Part shown: piece after piece, positions 18,035 through 24,933 of the stretch | How positions within the stretch are numbered: the stretch's first letter is position 1 | How the letters are laid out: each line of letters opens with the position of its first letter | Source of the DNA: an uncultured Faecalibacterium sp. | GTDB taxonomy: Bacteria; Bacillota; Clostridia; Oscillospirales; Ruminococcaceae | DNA length: 64,000 bases | NCBI GenBank assembly: GCA_900539945.1 | Contig: UQDV01000001.1 | Span: 96,543-160,542 of the forward strand | Reading direction: 5' to 3' | Notes under the pieces: model-generated | Databases searched by the model: none | The model's input: only the letters and a program-made list of their open reading frames with translations | Told to the model about the DNA's origin: nothing | Program-made: the position numbers and the translations under genes

Positions 18035-18397
18035 TCACGCAAGAAAAGCGCCCCTTATAATATGTACCATCCAGCGTCCGCTGTCAAGAGGGTTCACCTC
18101 CGCCACATCAAAACGGACGGGTGCATCGCTCAGACCCGTGCGCTGCAAATAAGCCTCTGCGGCACGGATCAGGCGGCGCTGTTTTGCCCGGTTCACCGCC
18201 TCTGACGGGGTGGTCAGGGAGCCTTCGGCGCGAGTCTTGACCTCGCAGATCACGATGGTGCCGTCCGGTTCCTGCACCACGACATCCAGCTCTCCCATCC
18301 GGGTGTGGAAGTTGTGGGTCAGCAGACGGCAGCCCCGGTCCAGATAGAATTTTGCGGCAGCAGCCTCACCCCGCTGGCCGGTCTGGGCGCGGTTCAC
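18035..18397 (-). CDS. yraN: YraN/UPF0102 family nuclease-like protein
   Basis: 120 residues, GTG start overlapping the rnhB stop (GTGA). Matches the UPF0102 family: [16 protein letters not shown], then the predicted PD-(D/E)xK-like core [22 protein letters not shown]. Function is unproven; a structure-specific endonuclease role has been proposed for the family. Its neighbour rnhB and the order rbgA-rnhB-yraN are widespread in bacteria. Translationally coupled to rnhB. Confidence 0.9.
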   Translation of the reverse strand: MNRAQTGQRGEAAAAKFYLDRGCRLLTHNFHTRMGELDVVVQEPDGTIVICEVKTRAEGSLTTPSEAVNRAKQRRLIRAAEAYLQRTGLSDAPVRFDVAEVNPLDSGRWMVHIIRGAFLA

Positions 18398-19041
18398 TTT
18401 CCGTTCTCCGGCCAGTAGCCCTGCTTTTTGAGGAAGCTGCGGCGGTAGAACGGCTGGATGCCGTACTGTGCGATCAGCTCATAGTGCAGTTTTGTAGGGT
18501 ACCCCTTGTGCTTTGCCAGCTGATACTGCGGGTACTGCTTGTCCAGCTCCAGCATATAGCGATCCCGGCTGACCTTGGCCAGAATGGACGCTGCACCGAT
18601 GCTGGCACTGGTGGCATCTCCCTTGACCACCGGCTGGGCTGGGATCTGCAGGCCCGCCGGGACACGGTTGCCGTCCACCAGTACGAGGTTGGGCACGATG
18701 TCCAGCTCTTCCACGGCCTGCTTCATGCCGCCCATGGTGGCGTTGAGGATGTTGTCGCGGTCGATGATGTCCGGCCCCACGAATACGATCCGGTAGGCCA
18801 GGGCCTTTTCTTTGATCTCGTCGAACAGGGCATCCCGCTTTTTCTCGGTGAGCTTTTTGGAATCGTTGATGCCCTGCACCGGGTTCTCCGGGTCCAGGAT
18901 GCAGGCCGCTACGCAGACCGGGCCGCACAGCGGGCCGCGGCCTGCTTCGTCCACCCCGGCAAAACAGCCGTACTGCGCCCGTACAGCGGCGTCGTATTCG
19001 TACAGCGGAGCCGAGATCTCCTCGTCCGAGCGGCGTTTCAT
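18394..19041 (-). CDS. rnhB: Ribonuclease HII
   Basis: 215 residues. The type-2 RNase H active site is visible: [14 protein letters not shown] supplies the DE pair, and later acidic residues lie in [15 protein letters not shown] (the conserved segment) and DGNRVP. Known role: removes RNA from RNA-DNA hybrids and single ribonucleotides from DNA. Its start overlaps the rbgA stop by 4 nt and its stop overlaps yraN by 4 nt, so it sits mid-operon. Confidence 0.97.
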   Translation of the reverse strand: MKRRSDEEISAPLYEYDAAVRAQYGCFAGVDEAGRGPLCGPVCVAACILDPENPVQGINDSKKLTEKKRDALFDEIKEKALAYRIVFVGPDIIDRDNILNATMGGMKQAVEELDIVPNLVLVDGNRVPAGLQIPAQPVVKGDATSASIGAASILAKVSRDRYMLELDKQYPQYQLAKHKGYPTKLHYELIAQYGIQPFYRRSFLKKQGYWPENGK

Positions 19042-19961
19042 TCCTCATCCTCCTCGGCAAAATCGACCAGATCATCCCGCTGCGGCGGGCGCTCCAGCGA
19101 GATGCGGCCCCACTTGCAGGCACGGAATTCGTCCACCAGCATGATGGCGCAGCGCTCGGTGTTCACCTCGCCGCCGCGCACCAGCAGACCGCGCTTGCGG
19201 CCGATAGCCTCCAGCAGCTCATAGGGCGGCAGGGCCAGGGTCTCGGCGTCCAGCTTGTAGCGCTGGGCCACCAGATCCGGGTAGTTGCGGCGCACTTCGT
19301 CCAACAGGTTCATAGCCAGTTCTTCCACGTCCAGGATATCATCCTTGATGGAGCCGATGAAGGCCAGATTGGAGGCGGTGGTCTTGGAATCAAACTTTTT
19401 CCACAGCACGCCGGGCATATCCAGCAGGTCAAACTTTTCGGTGCTGACCCACTGCTTGCCCTTGGTCACGCCGGGGCGGTCGGCAGCCTTGGCGCGGGCC
19501 GAACCGGCGAAGGTGTTGATGAAGGTGGACTTGCCCACGTTGGGGATGCCGCAGAGCATCACCTGGGTCTTGGCACCGCTCATGCCGCGGTTCTGACGGC
19601 GTTCCAGCAGGCCGGACAGTTCCTTTTCGATGGCGTTCTTCACGGCGGTGGTGCCGCCCTTCTGCTTGGCACTGATGGCCACACAGCCGGCGTCTGCCGC
19701 GCGGAAGTAGCGGATCCACTCTTCGGTAACAGCCGGGTCGGCCAGATCCGCCTTGTTCAGCGCATAGAGCTTGGGCTTGCGGGCCGTGATGCGCTCGATC
19801 TCCGGGTTCAGGCTGGAAAGCGGGATGCGTGCATCCAGCAGCACAAGACTGGCGTCCACATGCTGGATCTCCTGCTCCATCATGCGCAGGGTCTTGGTCA
19901 TGTGGCCCGGGAACCACTGAATATTGAATTGGTTTGCAAACCGAGTATCCATTTCGTTCAT
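19038..19961 (-). CDS. rbgA: Ribosome biogenesis GTPase RbgA (YlqF)
   Basis: 307 residues with the circularly permuted GTPase order typical of the family: G4 (LNKADLAD) first, then G1 (GIPNVGKST) and G3 (DMPGVLW). N-terminal [10 protein letters not shown] is the RbgA signature. C-terminal region ends in an acidic DEEDEE tail. Known role: late 50S assembly. The order rplS - lepB - rbgA - rnhB mirrors Bacillus (rplS-rbgA-rnhB). ATG 19961 lies one base after the lepB stop. Confidence 0.96.
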   Translation of the reverse strand: MNEMDTRFANQFNIQWFPGHMTKTLRMMEQEIQHVDASLVLLDARIPLSSLNPEIERITARKPKLYALNKADLADPAVTEEWIRYFRAADAGCVAISAKQKGGTTAVKNAIEKELSGLLERRQNRGMSGAKTQVMLCGIPNVGKSTFINTFAGSARAKAADRPGVTKGKQWVSTEKFDLLDMPGVLWKKFDSKTTASNLAFIGSIKDDILDVEELAMNLLDEVRRNYPDLVAQRYKLDAETLALPPYELLEAIGRKRGLLVRGGEVNTERCAIMLVDEFRACKWGRISLERPPQRDDLVDFAEEDEE

Positions 19962-19962
19962 G

Positions 19963-20526
19963 TTACTTTACCACTCCAAAATCCGAAACGGGCAAAAAGC
20001 ACAGCAGCACCTTGCCCAGAATATCGCGTTCGTCAATGCAGCCGACATAAGAAGAGCGGCTGTCCAGCGACTCGTTGCGGTTGTCGCCCATCACGAACAC
20101 CGTGCCCTCCGGCACCGTATACGGGAACTCCACGTCATAACCCAGATGGGTGGGGGCTGCAATGTAGTCCTCCTGCAGCAGCTCCCCGTTTACTTCCACA
20201 GTTCCGGCATCGTAGTCGATGGAGATGGTGTCGCCGCCTTTGGCAATGACCCGCTTGACCAGCGGTTTGCCGTAGGAAGTATAGCTGTCCACGATCACCA
20301 CGTCCCCGCGCTGGGGCGTGTAGCCCGCGCCCCAGACGATCAGCTTGTCTCCATTGACCAGCGTGGGCACCATGGAGCTGCCGTCCACCTGAATGATGCG
20401 GAAAAAGAACGAGAAGACCAGCACCAGCACCAGCGCGGCCGAAATGAGTGCTTCGTACCATTCCAGCACGCCCTGCCCGCGCACAGGCTTTGGTTCCTGT
20501 GCAGTGGCCGTATTTTGGGTTTCCAT
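19963..20526 (-). CDS. lepB: Signal peptidase I
   Basis: 187 residues, the short Gram-positive type. One N-terminal membrane anchor (about residues 24-44), catalytic serine in DGSSMVPTL (box B), catalytic lysine in VKRVIAKGGDTI (box D), and GDNRNESLDSR (box E). Cleaves signal peptides of Sec- and Tat-exported proteins outside the membrane. Has its own promoter (TTGCAA/TATCAT) and precedes rbgA by a single base. Confidence 0.97.
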   Translation of the reverse strand: METQNTATAQEPKPVRGQGVLEWYEALISAALVLVLVFSFFFRIIQVDGSSMVPTLVNGDKLIVWGAGYTPQRGDVVIVDSYTSYGKPLVKRVIAKGGDTISIDYDAGTVEVNGELLQEDYIAAPTHLGYDVEFPYTVPEGTVFVMGDNRNESLDSRSSYVGCIDERDILGKVLLCFLPVSDFGVVK

Positions 20527-20567
20527 ATCCGATGCACCTCACCTTCCGGTTTTGCATTACTACCCCG

Positions 20568-20596
20568 ATGATAGCGCAAAAATGCAGCGTTTGCAA
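20568..20596 (-). promoter_or_regulatory. lepB operon promoter
   Basis: Minus strand: TTGCAA (20596-20591), 17-nt spacer, TATCAT (20573-20568); sigma-A type. It lies about 40 bp upstream of the lepB start and downstream of the rplS terminator. Confidence 0.75.
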
Positions 20597-20622
20597 TGCA
20601 TTTCTGCGAATTTTTGATAAAG

Positions 20623-20650
20623 AAAAAAGGGACAACAAGTTGTCCCTTTT
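20623..20650 (-). terminator. rplS terminator
   Basis: AAAAGGGACAAC (20625-20636) pairs with GTTGTCCCTTTT (20639-20650); on the minus strand a run of Ts follows. It separates rplS from the lepB-rbgA-rnhB-yraN unit. Confidence 0.9.
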
Positions 20651-20674
20651 CTCCCGGTTTCAAATCGGGGATGA

Positions 20675-21016
20675 TCAAATATCGCTCTTGACCTTGGCAG
20701 CCTTGCCCGTACGGCCACGCAGGTAGAACAGCTTTGCGCGGCGGACCTTGCCCTTGCGGACAACGGTGACCTTCTCAACGAAGGGGCTGTTGATGGGGAA
20801 GACACGCTCGATGCCGACACCGTAAGCCACGCGGCGAACGGTGAAGGTCTCAGCAACGCCGCCGTGCTTCTTTGCGATCACAGTGCCCTCAAAGGCCTGG
20901 ATGCGCTCACGGTCGCCTTCCTTGATACGAACATCAACGCGGACGGTATCGCCAACGTTGAACTGGGGCTTTTCAGCCTTGATGCTGCCTTCAGAGATAA
21001 TCTTCAGTGCGTCCAT
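20675..21016 (-). CDS. rplS: 50S ribosomal protein L19
   Basis: 113 residues from ATG 21016 with GGAGG 7 nt upstream; 12 extra in-frame codons exist upstream but lack a ribosome-binding site. Typical L19: [26 protein letters not shown] and [18 protein letters not shown], ending [14 protein letters not shown]. Component of the 30S/50S interface. Preceded by a structured 5' leader. Confidence 0.98.
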   Translation of the reverse strand: MDALKIISEGSIKAEKPQFNVGDTVRVDVRIKEGDRERIQAFEGTVIAKKHGGVAETFTVRRVAYGVGIERVFPINSPFVEKVTVVRKGKVRRAKLFYLRGRTGKAAKVKSDI

Positions 21017-21135
21017 TTTGAATCCTCCATTTGTTTTTAGACGTTCATACACGGCAAGACGCCGTCAGAGGACCGCCCGTTTAATGATAAATACTTGTCA
21101 TTAACCCCGCTGTGGTCTCAGCGGACACTAACGCC
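21017..21135 (-). promoter_or_regulatory. Structured 5' leader of rplS (possible L19 autoregulatory leader)
   Basis: The ~115-nt leader can fold three short hairpins on the minus strand: CCGCTG/CAGCGG, TTAATGA/TCATTAA and ACGGC/GCCGT. An L19 leader family is known in Firmicutes; matching it exactly needs a covariance-model search. Leader function here is an inference. Confidence 0.4.
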
Positions 21136-21140
21136 TAAAT

Positions 21141-21169
21141 AGGATAGCACAAAACGTGCTTGAATGCAA
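21141..21169 (-). promoter_or_regulatory. rplS promoter
   Basis: Minus strand TTGCAT (21169-21164), 17-nt spacer, TATCCT (21146-21141). Sigma-A type, placed just upstream of the structured leader. Confidence 0.65.
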
Positions 21170-21243
21170 GCGTTTTGCCCAAAATAAATGCAAAAATTTT
21201 CTGTTTTGTCCAAGGGGCCGCGTTTGCGAGCGCATCGCAGCAC

Positions 21244-21266
21244 GGAAAGCCCCAGTGGGGCTTTCC
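21244..21266 (-). terminator. Terminator-like hairpin after the TIGR03936 gene
   Basis: GGAAAGCCCC (21244-21253) with GGGGCTTTCC (21257-21266), 3-nt loop, perfect 10-bp stem, 22 nt after the stop. Minus-strand T-tract is short. Confidence 0.65.
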
Positions 21267-21288
21267 AGTGAATGTCATTCGCCCCGGC

Positions 21289-21933
21289 TCAGGCAAACAG
21301 CTGCTTGTCCTCGGTGAGGAACTTTGTGCGCAGGATGCCTGCACTGGCGGCCGGCAAGCCGAACTTTTCCTCCAGAAAACCGGTGAGCAGCGAGGGGTTC
21401 AGGTTGAGCTCCTGCGAAGCCGGCAGGCACAGCTCGATGCGGACGGCATCGCCCTCCGCCGTGTAGGCCACCTGCGGGATATGCTGTTTGAGCTCAATGA
21501 TCTTGTTTCCCTTTTTGCCGTGCTTTTCCACCGGGGCGCTTTCCAGTGCGTTGTACTGGTCCAGCACTGCGGCAGCCTCAGCCGGGTAGGTGATCTGGTA
21601 GCAGGCCCAGGCAATGCGGTCGGCCTTCATCTGCACGGGGGCCACCCGGGTGATGACGATGCCGGCCGGCATGATGGCGTTGAGTGCCGTTTTCCACTGT
21701 GCAAAGTCCGGGGCTTCCGCCTCGGTCTTGACATCTACGCACTCGCACTCACTCTCCTGCCCCAGCGAGAGCGGGCAGGCAAAGGTCATATAGATGTGGG
21801 GGTTAAAGCCCAGCGTATGCCACACCGGCAGGCCGCTGCGCTTGAGTACCCGCTGCATCACCCGCTGCAGATCCAGCAGGGAGATGTAGGAGGCCTCATT
21901 CTTTTTTTCAAACGAGATTCTGACTGTAATCAA
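21289..21933 (-). CDS. TIGR03936 family radical-SAM-associated protein (DUF2344)
   Basis: 214 residues from a TTG at 21933 that has AGGAGG at 8-nt spacing; no better in-frame start exists. It reads VRISFEKKNEASYISLLDLQRVMQRVLKRSGLPVWHTLGFNPH, typical of DUF2344, and is almost always encoded after a TIGR03960 radical SAM protein, as here with a 26-nt overlap. Molecular function unknown; in many Clostridia the pair precedes RNase G and L21, which are absent here. Confidence 0.9.
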   Translation of the reverse strand: MITVRISFEKKNEASYISLLDLQRVMQRVLKRSGLPVWHTLGFNPHIYMTFACPLSLGQESECECVDVKTEAEAPDFAQWKTALNAIMPAGIVITRVAPVQMKADRIAWACYQITYPAEAAAVLDQYNALESAPVEKHGKKGNKIIELKQHIPQVAYTAEGDAVRIELCLPASQELNLNPSLLTGFLEEKFGLPAASAGILRTKFLTEDKQLFA

Positions 21934-23770
21934 AGCAGGGACCTCCTAACAGATGGTTGGCACCGCAGCCGTGGCAGGCACGGTTGCAGGGCTGGGTGGT
22001 CTGGGCGGCAAGAGCCTTGTTGTACTCCCGCACCAGATATTCGTGGGTGACGCCGTAGTCCATGTGGGACCAGGGGGTCACCTCGTCCAGGCCGATGGCA
22101 CGCTGGCAGTAGAACGCCGGGTCGATGCCCAGATCCGCAAAGGTCTGCATCCAGGTGTCATACTTGAAGCATTCTTCCCAGCCGTCGAAGTAGCAGCCGC
22201 GCTTGTAGGCCTCCACGATGACCGGAGCCAGGCGGCGGTCGCCCTTGGCGAATACGCCTTCGAGGAAGCTGGTGGTGCTGTCGTGGTAGTTCACCTTGAT
22301 CTTACGGCTGTGCACGCTTTCCAGCAGATGCTTCTGCTTGGCGCGCAGCATCTCCTCGGTGTCCATGGGCACGAACTCAAAGGGTGTGTGGGGCTTGGGC
22401 ACAAAGCAGGCGCAGCTGATGGTCACCTGCACGCCCTTGCCCTTGCCGCGCTTGGGCAGTGAATAGTACAGGTCCACCACCTTCTGGGCGGTCTCGGCAA
22501 TGCCCTCGATGTCCTCCATGGTCTCGGTGGGCAGCCCCATCATGAAGTAGAGCTTGACCGCCGTATAGCCCGCATTGAACGCGATGGTGCAGGTCTTTTC
22601 GATCTCGTCCCAGGTCACGTTCTTGTTGATGACATTGCGCAGGCGCTGAGTACCGGCCTCGGCCGCAAAGGTCAGGCCGCTCTTGCGCACCTTGGTGGTT
22701 TTTTCGATGAGGCTCTCGGAGAAATTGTCCACACGCAGGCTCGGCAGCGACAGGCTGACGTGCTCCTTGGGCGCCCATTCGTTCAGGTCGTCCAGCAGCT
22801 CTTCCAGCTGGCCGTGGTCAGAGGTGGACAGACTGGACAGGCTGAGCTCTTCATAGCCGGTGTTGGCGCACAGGTCCTGTGCGGCCTTGTTCAAAAGGCT
22901 GGCGTCCCGCTGGCGCATGGGGCGGTAGAGGAAGCCTGCCTGACAGAACCGGCAGCCGCGCACGCAGCCGCGCAGCACCTCGATGCTGGCACGGTCCTGG
23001 ATGGCACCCACCATGGGCACCACAAAGTTGGTGGGCGGGGCAAACTCGTTCAGGTCCTTGATGATGGCCTTGGTGATGCGTGCCGGGATGCCCGGCTCGT
23101 TGGGGGTGATGGCCTTGACCCTGCCGTCCTCGCAGTAGGTCACATCGTAGAACGCCGGGATGTAGACGCCGGGGATCTTTGCAATGCGCAGCAGCAGTTC
23201 CTTTTTGGAAACGCCGCCTTCCTTTTTGGCCTTTTCGATCTCGGCGCAGATGGAGGGCAGCTGATTTTCGCCCTCGCCCAGCTGGACCACATCAAAGAAG
23301 TCCGCAATGGGCTCCGCGTTGCAGGCGCAGGGGCCGCCCGCCACGATCAGCGGCCAGTGCTCGTCGCGGTCCCTGGAATAGAACGGGATGCCCGCCAGAT
23401 CCAGCATGGCCAGGATGTTGGTATAGGAAAGCTCGTACTGCAGCGTAAAGCCCACCGCGTCAAACGCGGTGAGCGGGTCCTTGCTCTCCATGGTGTACAG
23501 GGGCAGGCCCAGACGCTCCATCTCGGCTTTCATGTCCAGCCAGGGCATAAAGGCCCGCTCACACCACCAGTTTTCGTGGCGGTTCAGCAGCTCATACAGG
23601 ATCTTTTCGCCAAGGAAGGACATGCCCACCTCGTAGGTATCCGGGAAGCAGAACGCAAAACGCACGTCCACTTTTTCTTTATCCTTATAGACGCTGCCCG
23701 GCTCACCGCCGGTGTAGCGGCCGGGTTTCTGTACCCGGCCCAGCGCTTCTTTCAGTTTCGGGTCAAACAT
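21908..23770 (-). CDS. TIGR03960 family B12-binding/radical SAM protein
   Basis: 620 residues from ATG 23770 with GGAGG just upstream. N-terminal ~180 residues form a B12-binding-like region; the radical SAM domain has the cysteine motif CVRGCRFCQAGF (CxxxCxxC) near residue 264. FAAEAGTQRLRNVINKNV and FMMGLPTETMEDIEGI follow. The C terminus has a further cysteine cluster (CNRACHGCGANHLLGGPC), possibly a second Fe-S site. Reaction unknown; a role in ribosome or RNA modification is suspected for the family only from its genomic context. Overlaps its partner gene. Confidence 0.92.
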   Translation of the reverse strand: MFDPKLKEALGRVQKPGRYTGGEPGSVYKDKEKVDVRFAFCFPDTYEVGMSFLGEKILYELLNRHENWWCERAFMPWLDMKAEMERLGLPLYTMESKDPLTAFDAVGFTLQYELSYTNILAMLDLAGIPFYSRDRDEHWPLIVAGGPCACNAEPIADFFDVVQLGEGENQLPSICAEIEKAKKEGGVSKKELLLRIAKIPGVYIPAFYDVTYCEDGRVKAITPNEPGIPARITKAIIKDLNEFAPPTNFVVPMVGAIQDRASIEVLRGCVRGCRFCQAGFLYRPMRQRDASLLNKAAQDLCANTGYEELSLSSLSTSDHGQLEELLDDLNEWAPKEHVSLSLPSLRVDNFSESLIEKTTKVRKSGLTFAAEAGTQRLRNVINKNVTWDEIEKTCTIAFNAGYTAVKLYFMMGLPTETMEDIEGIAETAQKVVDLYYSLPKRGKGKGVQVTISCACFVPKPHTPFEFVPMDTEEMLRAKQKHLLESVHSRKIKVNYHDSTTSFLEGVFAKGDRRLAPVIVEAYKRGCYFDGWEECFKYDTWMQTFADLGIDPAFYCQRAIGLDEVTPWSHMDYGVTHEYLVREYNKALAAQTTQPCNRACHGCGANHLLGGPCFDYSQNLV

Positions 23771-23810
23771 TCGTTCCTCCATCATGGGTTCTTTTTTTCA
23801 TGCGTTCTTT

Positions 23811-24314
23811 TCATTTTACCCGAAAGTGCAGATTTTTGCAATCGTTTCGGGCAGATTTCTTCTGTGCCCGCAGCTGCGCCGCGCTGGCCAGCATCTGGGC
23901 CCCGTCCAGCGGTGGAATCGGCAGAAGGTTGAACGCCCCAGTGAGCAGGTTTGCCGCCCAGAAGGCGCTGCCCCGCACGGTGGCCTGCCGGGACAGCAGC
24001 ACGGCCCACACCCCGGCCAGCGCAAAGTTTACCGCCGGACCGGCCGCCGCCAGCCGGAACCGCTGCGCCGGGGACAATTCTGCCCTGCCCAGCCGCATGC
24101 AGAAGCCGGTCAGCGTGACCTCGATGACCGGAAAGCGGCGCTGCTGCGCACAGTACACGAGGATATGCCCCCATTCATGGAGGAAGGCTGCCAGCAGGCC
24201 GGTGCGCAGAAAGCCGCTGGCGTCAAACAGCAGCAGCCCATACAGCACCCCGCACAGCAGCACCGGGTCCCGGAAGCGCAGCGGGCCCATCCGCAGCGGG
24301 GTGCGCCTATGCAT
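23811..24314 (-). CDS. M50 site-2-protease-like membrane metalloprotease (SpoIVFB-like)
   Basis: 167 residues from ATG 24314, overlapping the stop of the M23 gene. Zinc motif HEWGH at residues 46-50 and the third ligand in NLLPIPPLDG, with four or so membrane helices, fit the short bacterial M50 family. In Bacillus, SpoIVFB is an M50 protease encoded after the M23-like SpoIVFA; here the upstream gene also encodes an M23 protein, so the pair resembles spoIVFA-spoIVFB (inference). Bacillus SpoIVFB cleaves pro-sigma-K. This version is about 120 residues shorter than B. subtilis SpoIVFB (288) and lacks the C-terminal CBS domain. Other short M50 proteins exist, so the substrate is not certain. Confidence 0.72.
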   Translation of the reverse strand: MHRRTPLRMGPLRFRDPVLLCGVLYGLLLFDASGFLRTGLLAAFLHEWGHILVYCAQQRRFPVIEVTLTGFCMRLGRAELSPAQRFRLAAAGPAVNFALAGVWAVLLSRQATVRGSAFWAANLLTGAFNLLPIPPLDGAQMLASAAQLRAQKKSARNDCKNLHFRVK

Positions 24315-24828
24315 CCGACAGTCCCAGCAGGGCCGACGGGTCGCAGGCGGTCCCCTGTCGGCGCAGCTCAAAGTGCAGGTGTGCCCCGGTGGCACGGCCG
24401 GTCTGCCCTGCCGTGCCCAGTATCTGCCCGGCCTGTACCGTTTCACCGGTACGCACATACAGGTATTGCAGGTGTGCATAAAGGGTCTCGGTGCCGTCCG
24501 GGTGCAGCAGCTGCAGGCAGACGCCATAGCTGTCGCTGCGTCGGGCAGCCGTGGCAACTCCTTCCCGGACAGCCAGCACCGCCGTGCCTTCCGCACAGGC
24601 AAGGTCCACTCCTTGGTGGAAGCGCTCTTCCCCGGTAAAGGGGTCCTGCCGGGTGCCGTAGCCGTCCGACACCCGCCACACGGCGGTCTGCAGCGGGAAA
24701 CAGACGGCTCCTGCCGGGCGGCGGGCTGCCTGCGTCTGTACCGCAAGACACACGCCTGCCAGAAGGGCCGCGCCCGCAGCACCCCACCGGGCTGTGGGTC
24801 TTTTCCGGTTTTTCGTTCTTTTTCGCAT
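24307..24828 (-). CDS. Membrane-anchored M23 (LytM-type) peptidase-like protein, SpoIVFA-like
   Basis: 173 residues from ATG 24828 (GGAGG at 8 nt; an upstream in-frame start is unlikely). One membrane anchor at about residues 15-33, then an M23 domain. All LytM zinc ligands are present: FHQGVD (HxxxD) and AHLHFEL (HxH), so peptidoglycan endopeptidase activity is possible. Gene order with the M50 protease downstream, with an 8-nt overlap, resembles spoIVFA-spoIVFB. In B. subtilis SpoIVFA is a regulatory scaffold whose M23 domain is degenerate; this one keeps the residues. Could instead be a plain cell-wall hydrolase. Confidence 0.75.
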   Translation of the reverse strand: MRKRTKNRKRPTARWGAAGAALLAGVCLAVQTQAARRPAGAVCFPLQTAVWRVSDGYGTRQDPFTGEERFHQGVDLACAEGTAVLAVREGVATAARRSDSYGVCLQLLHPDGTETLYAHLQYLYVRTGETVQAGQILGTAGQTGRATGAHLHFELRRQGTACDPSALLGLSDA

Positions 24829-24875
24829 GGCACGTTCCTCCCCCGGTTCTGGTTCACCGTATGCGGGCACACACG

Positions 24876-24918
24876 CAAAAAGACCCGGCGAGCCGTCTCA
24901 GACAGGCTCCGCCGGGTC
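24876..24918 (-). terminator. ppk terminator
   Basis: GACCCGGCGAGCC (24882-24894) pairs with GGCTCCGCCGGGTC (24905-24918) with one bulge; on the minus strand TTTTT follows. It isolates ppk from the M23/M50 pair. Confidence 0.9.
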
Positions 24919-24933
24919 CCGGAAGGATCGGTG

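Noticed and set aside
20600..21300. CRISPR or repeat array among the hairpins near rplS
   Set aside because: Each hairpin is unrelated in sequence and tied to gene ends; no regular spacing.
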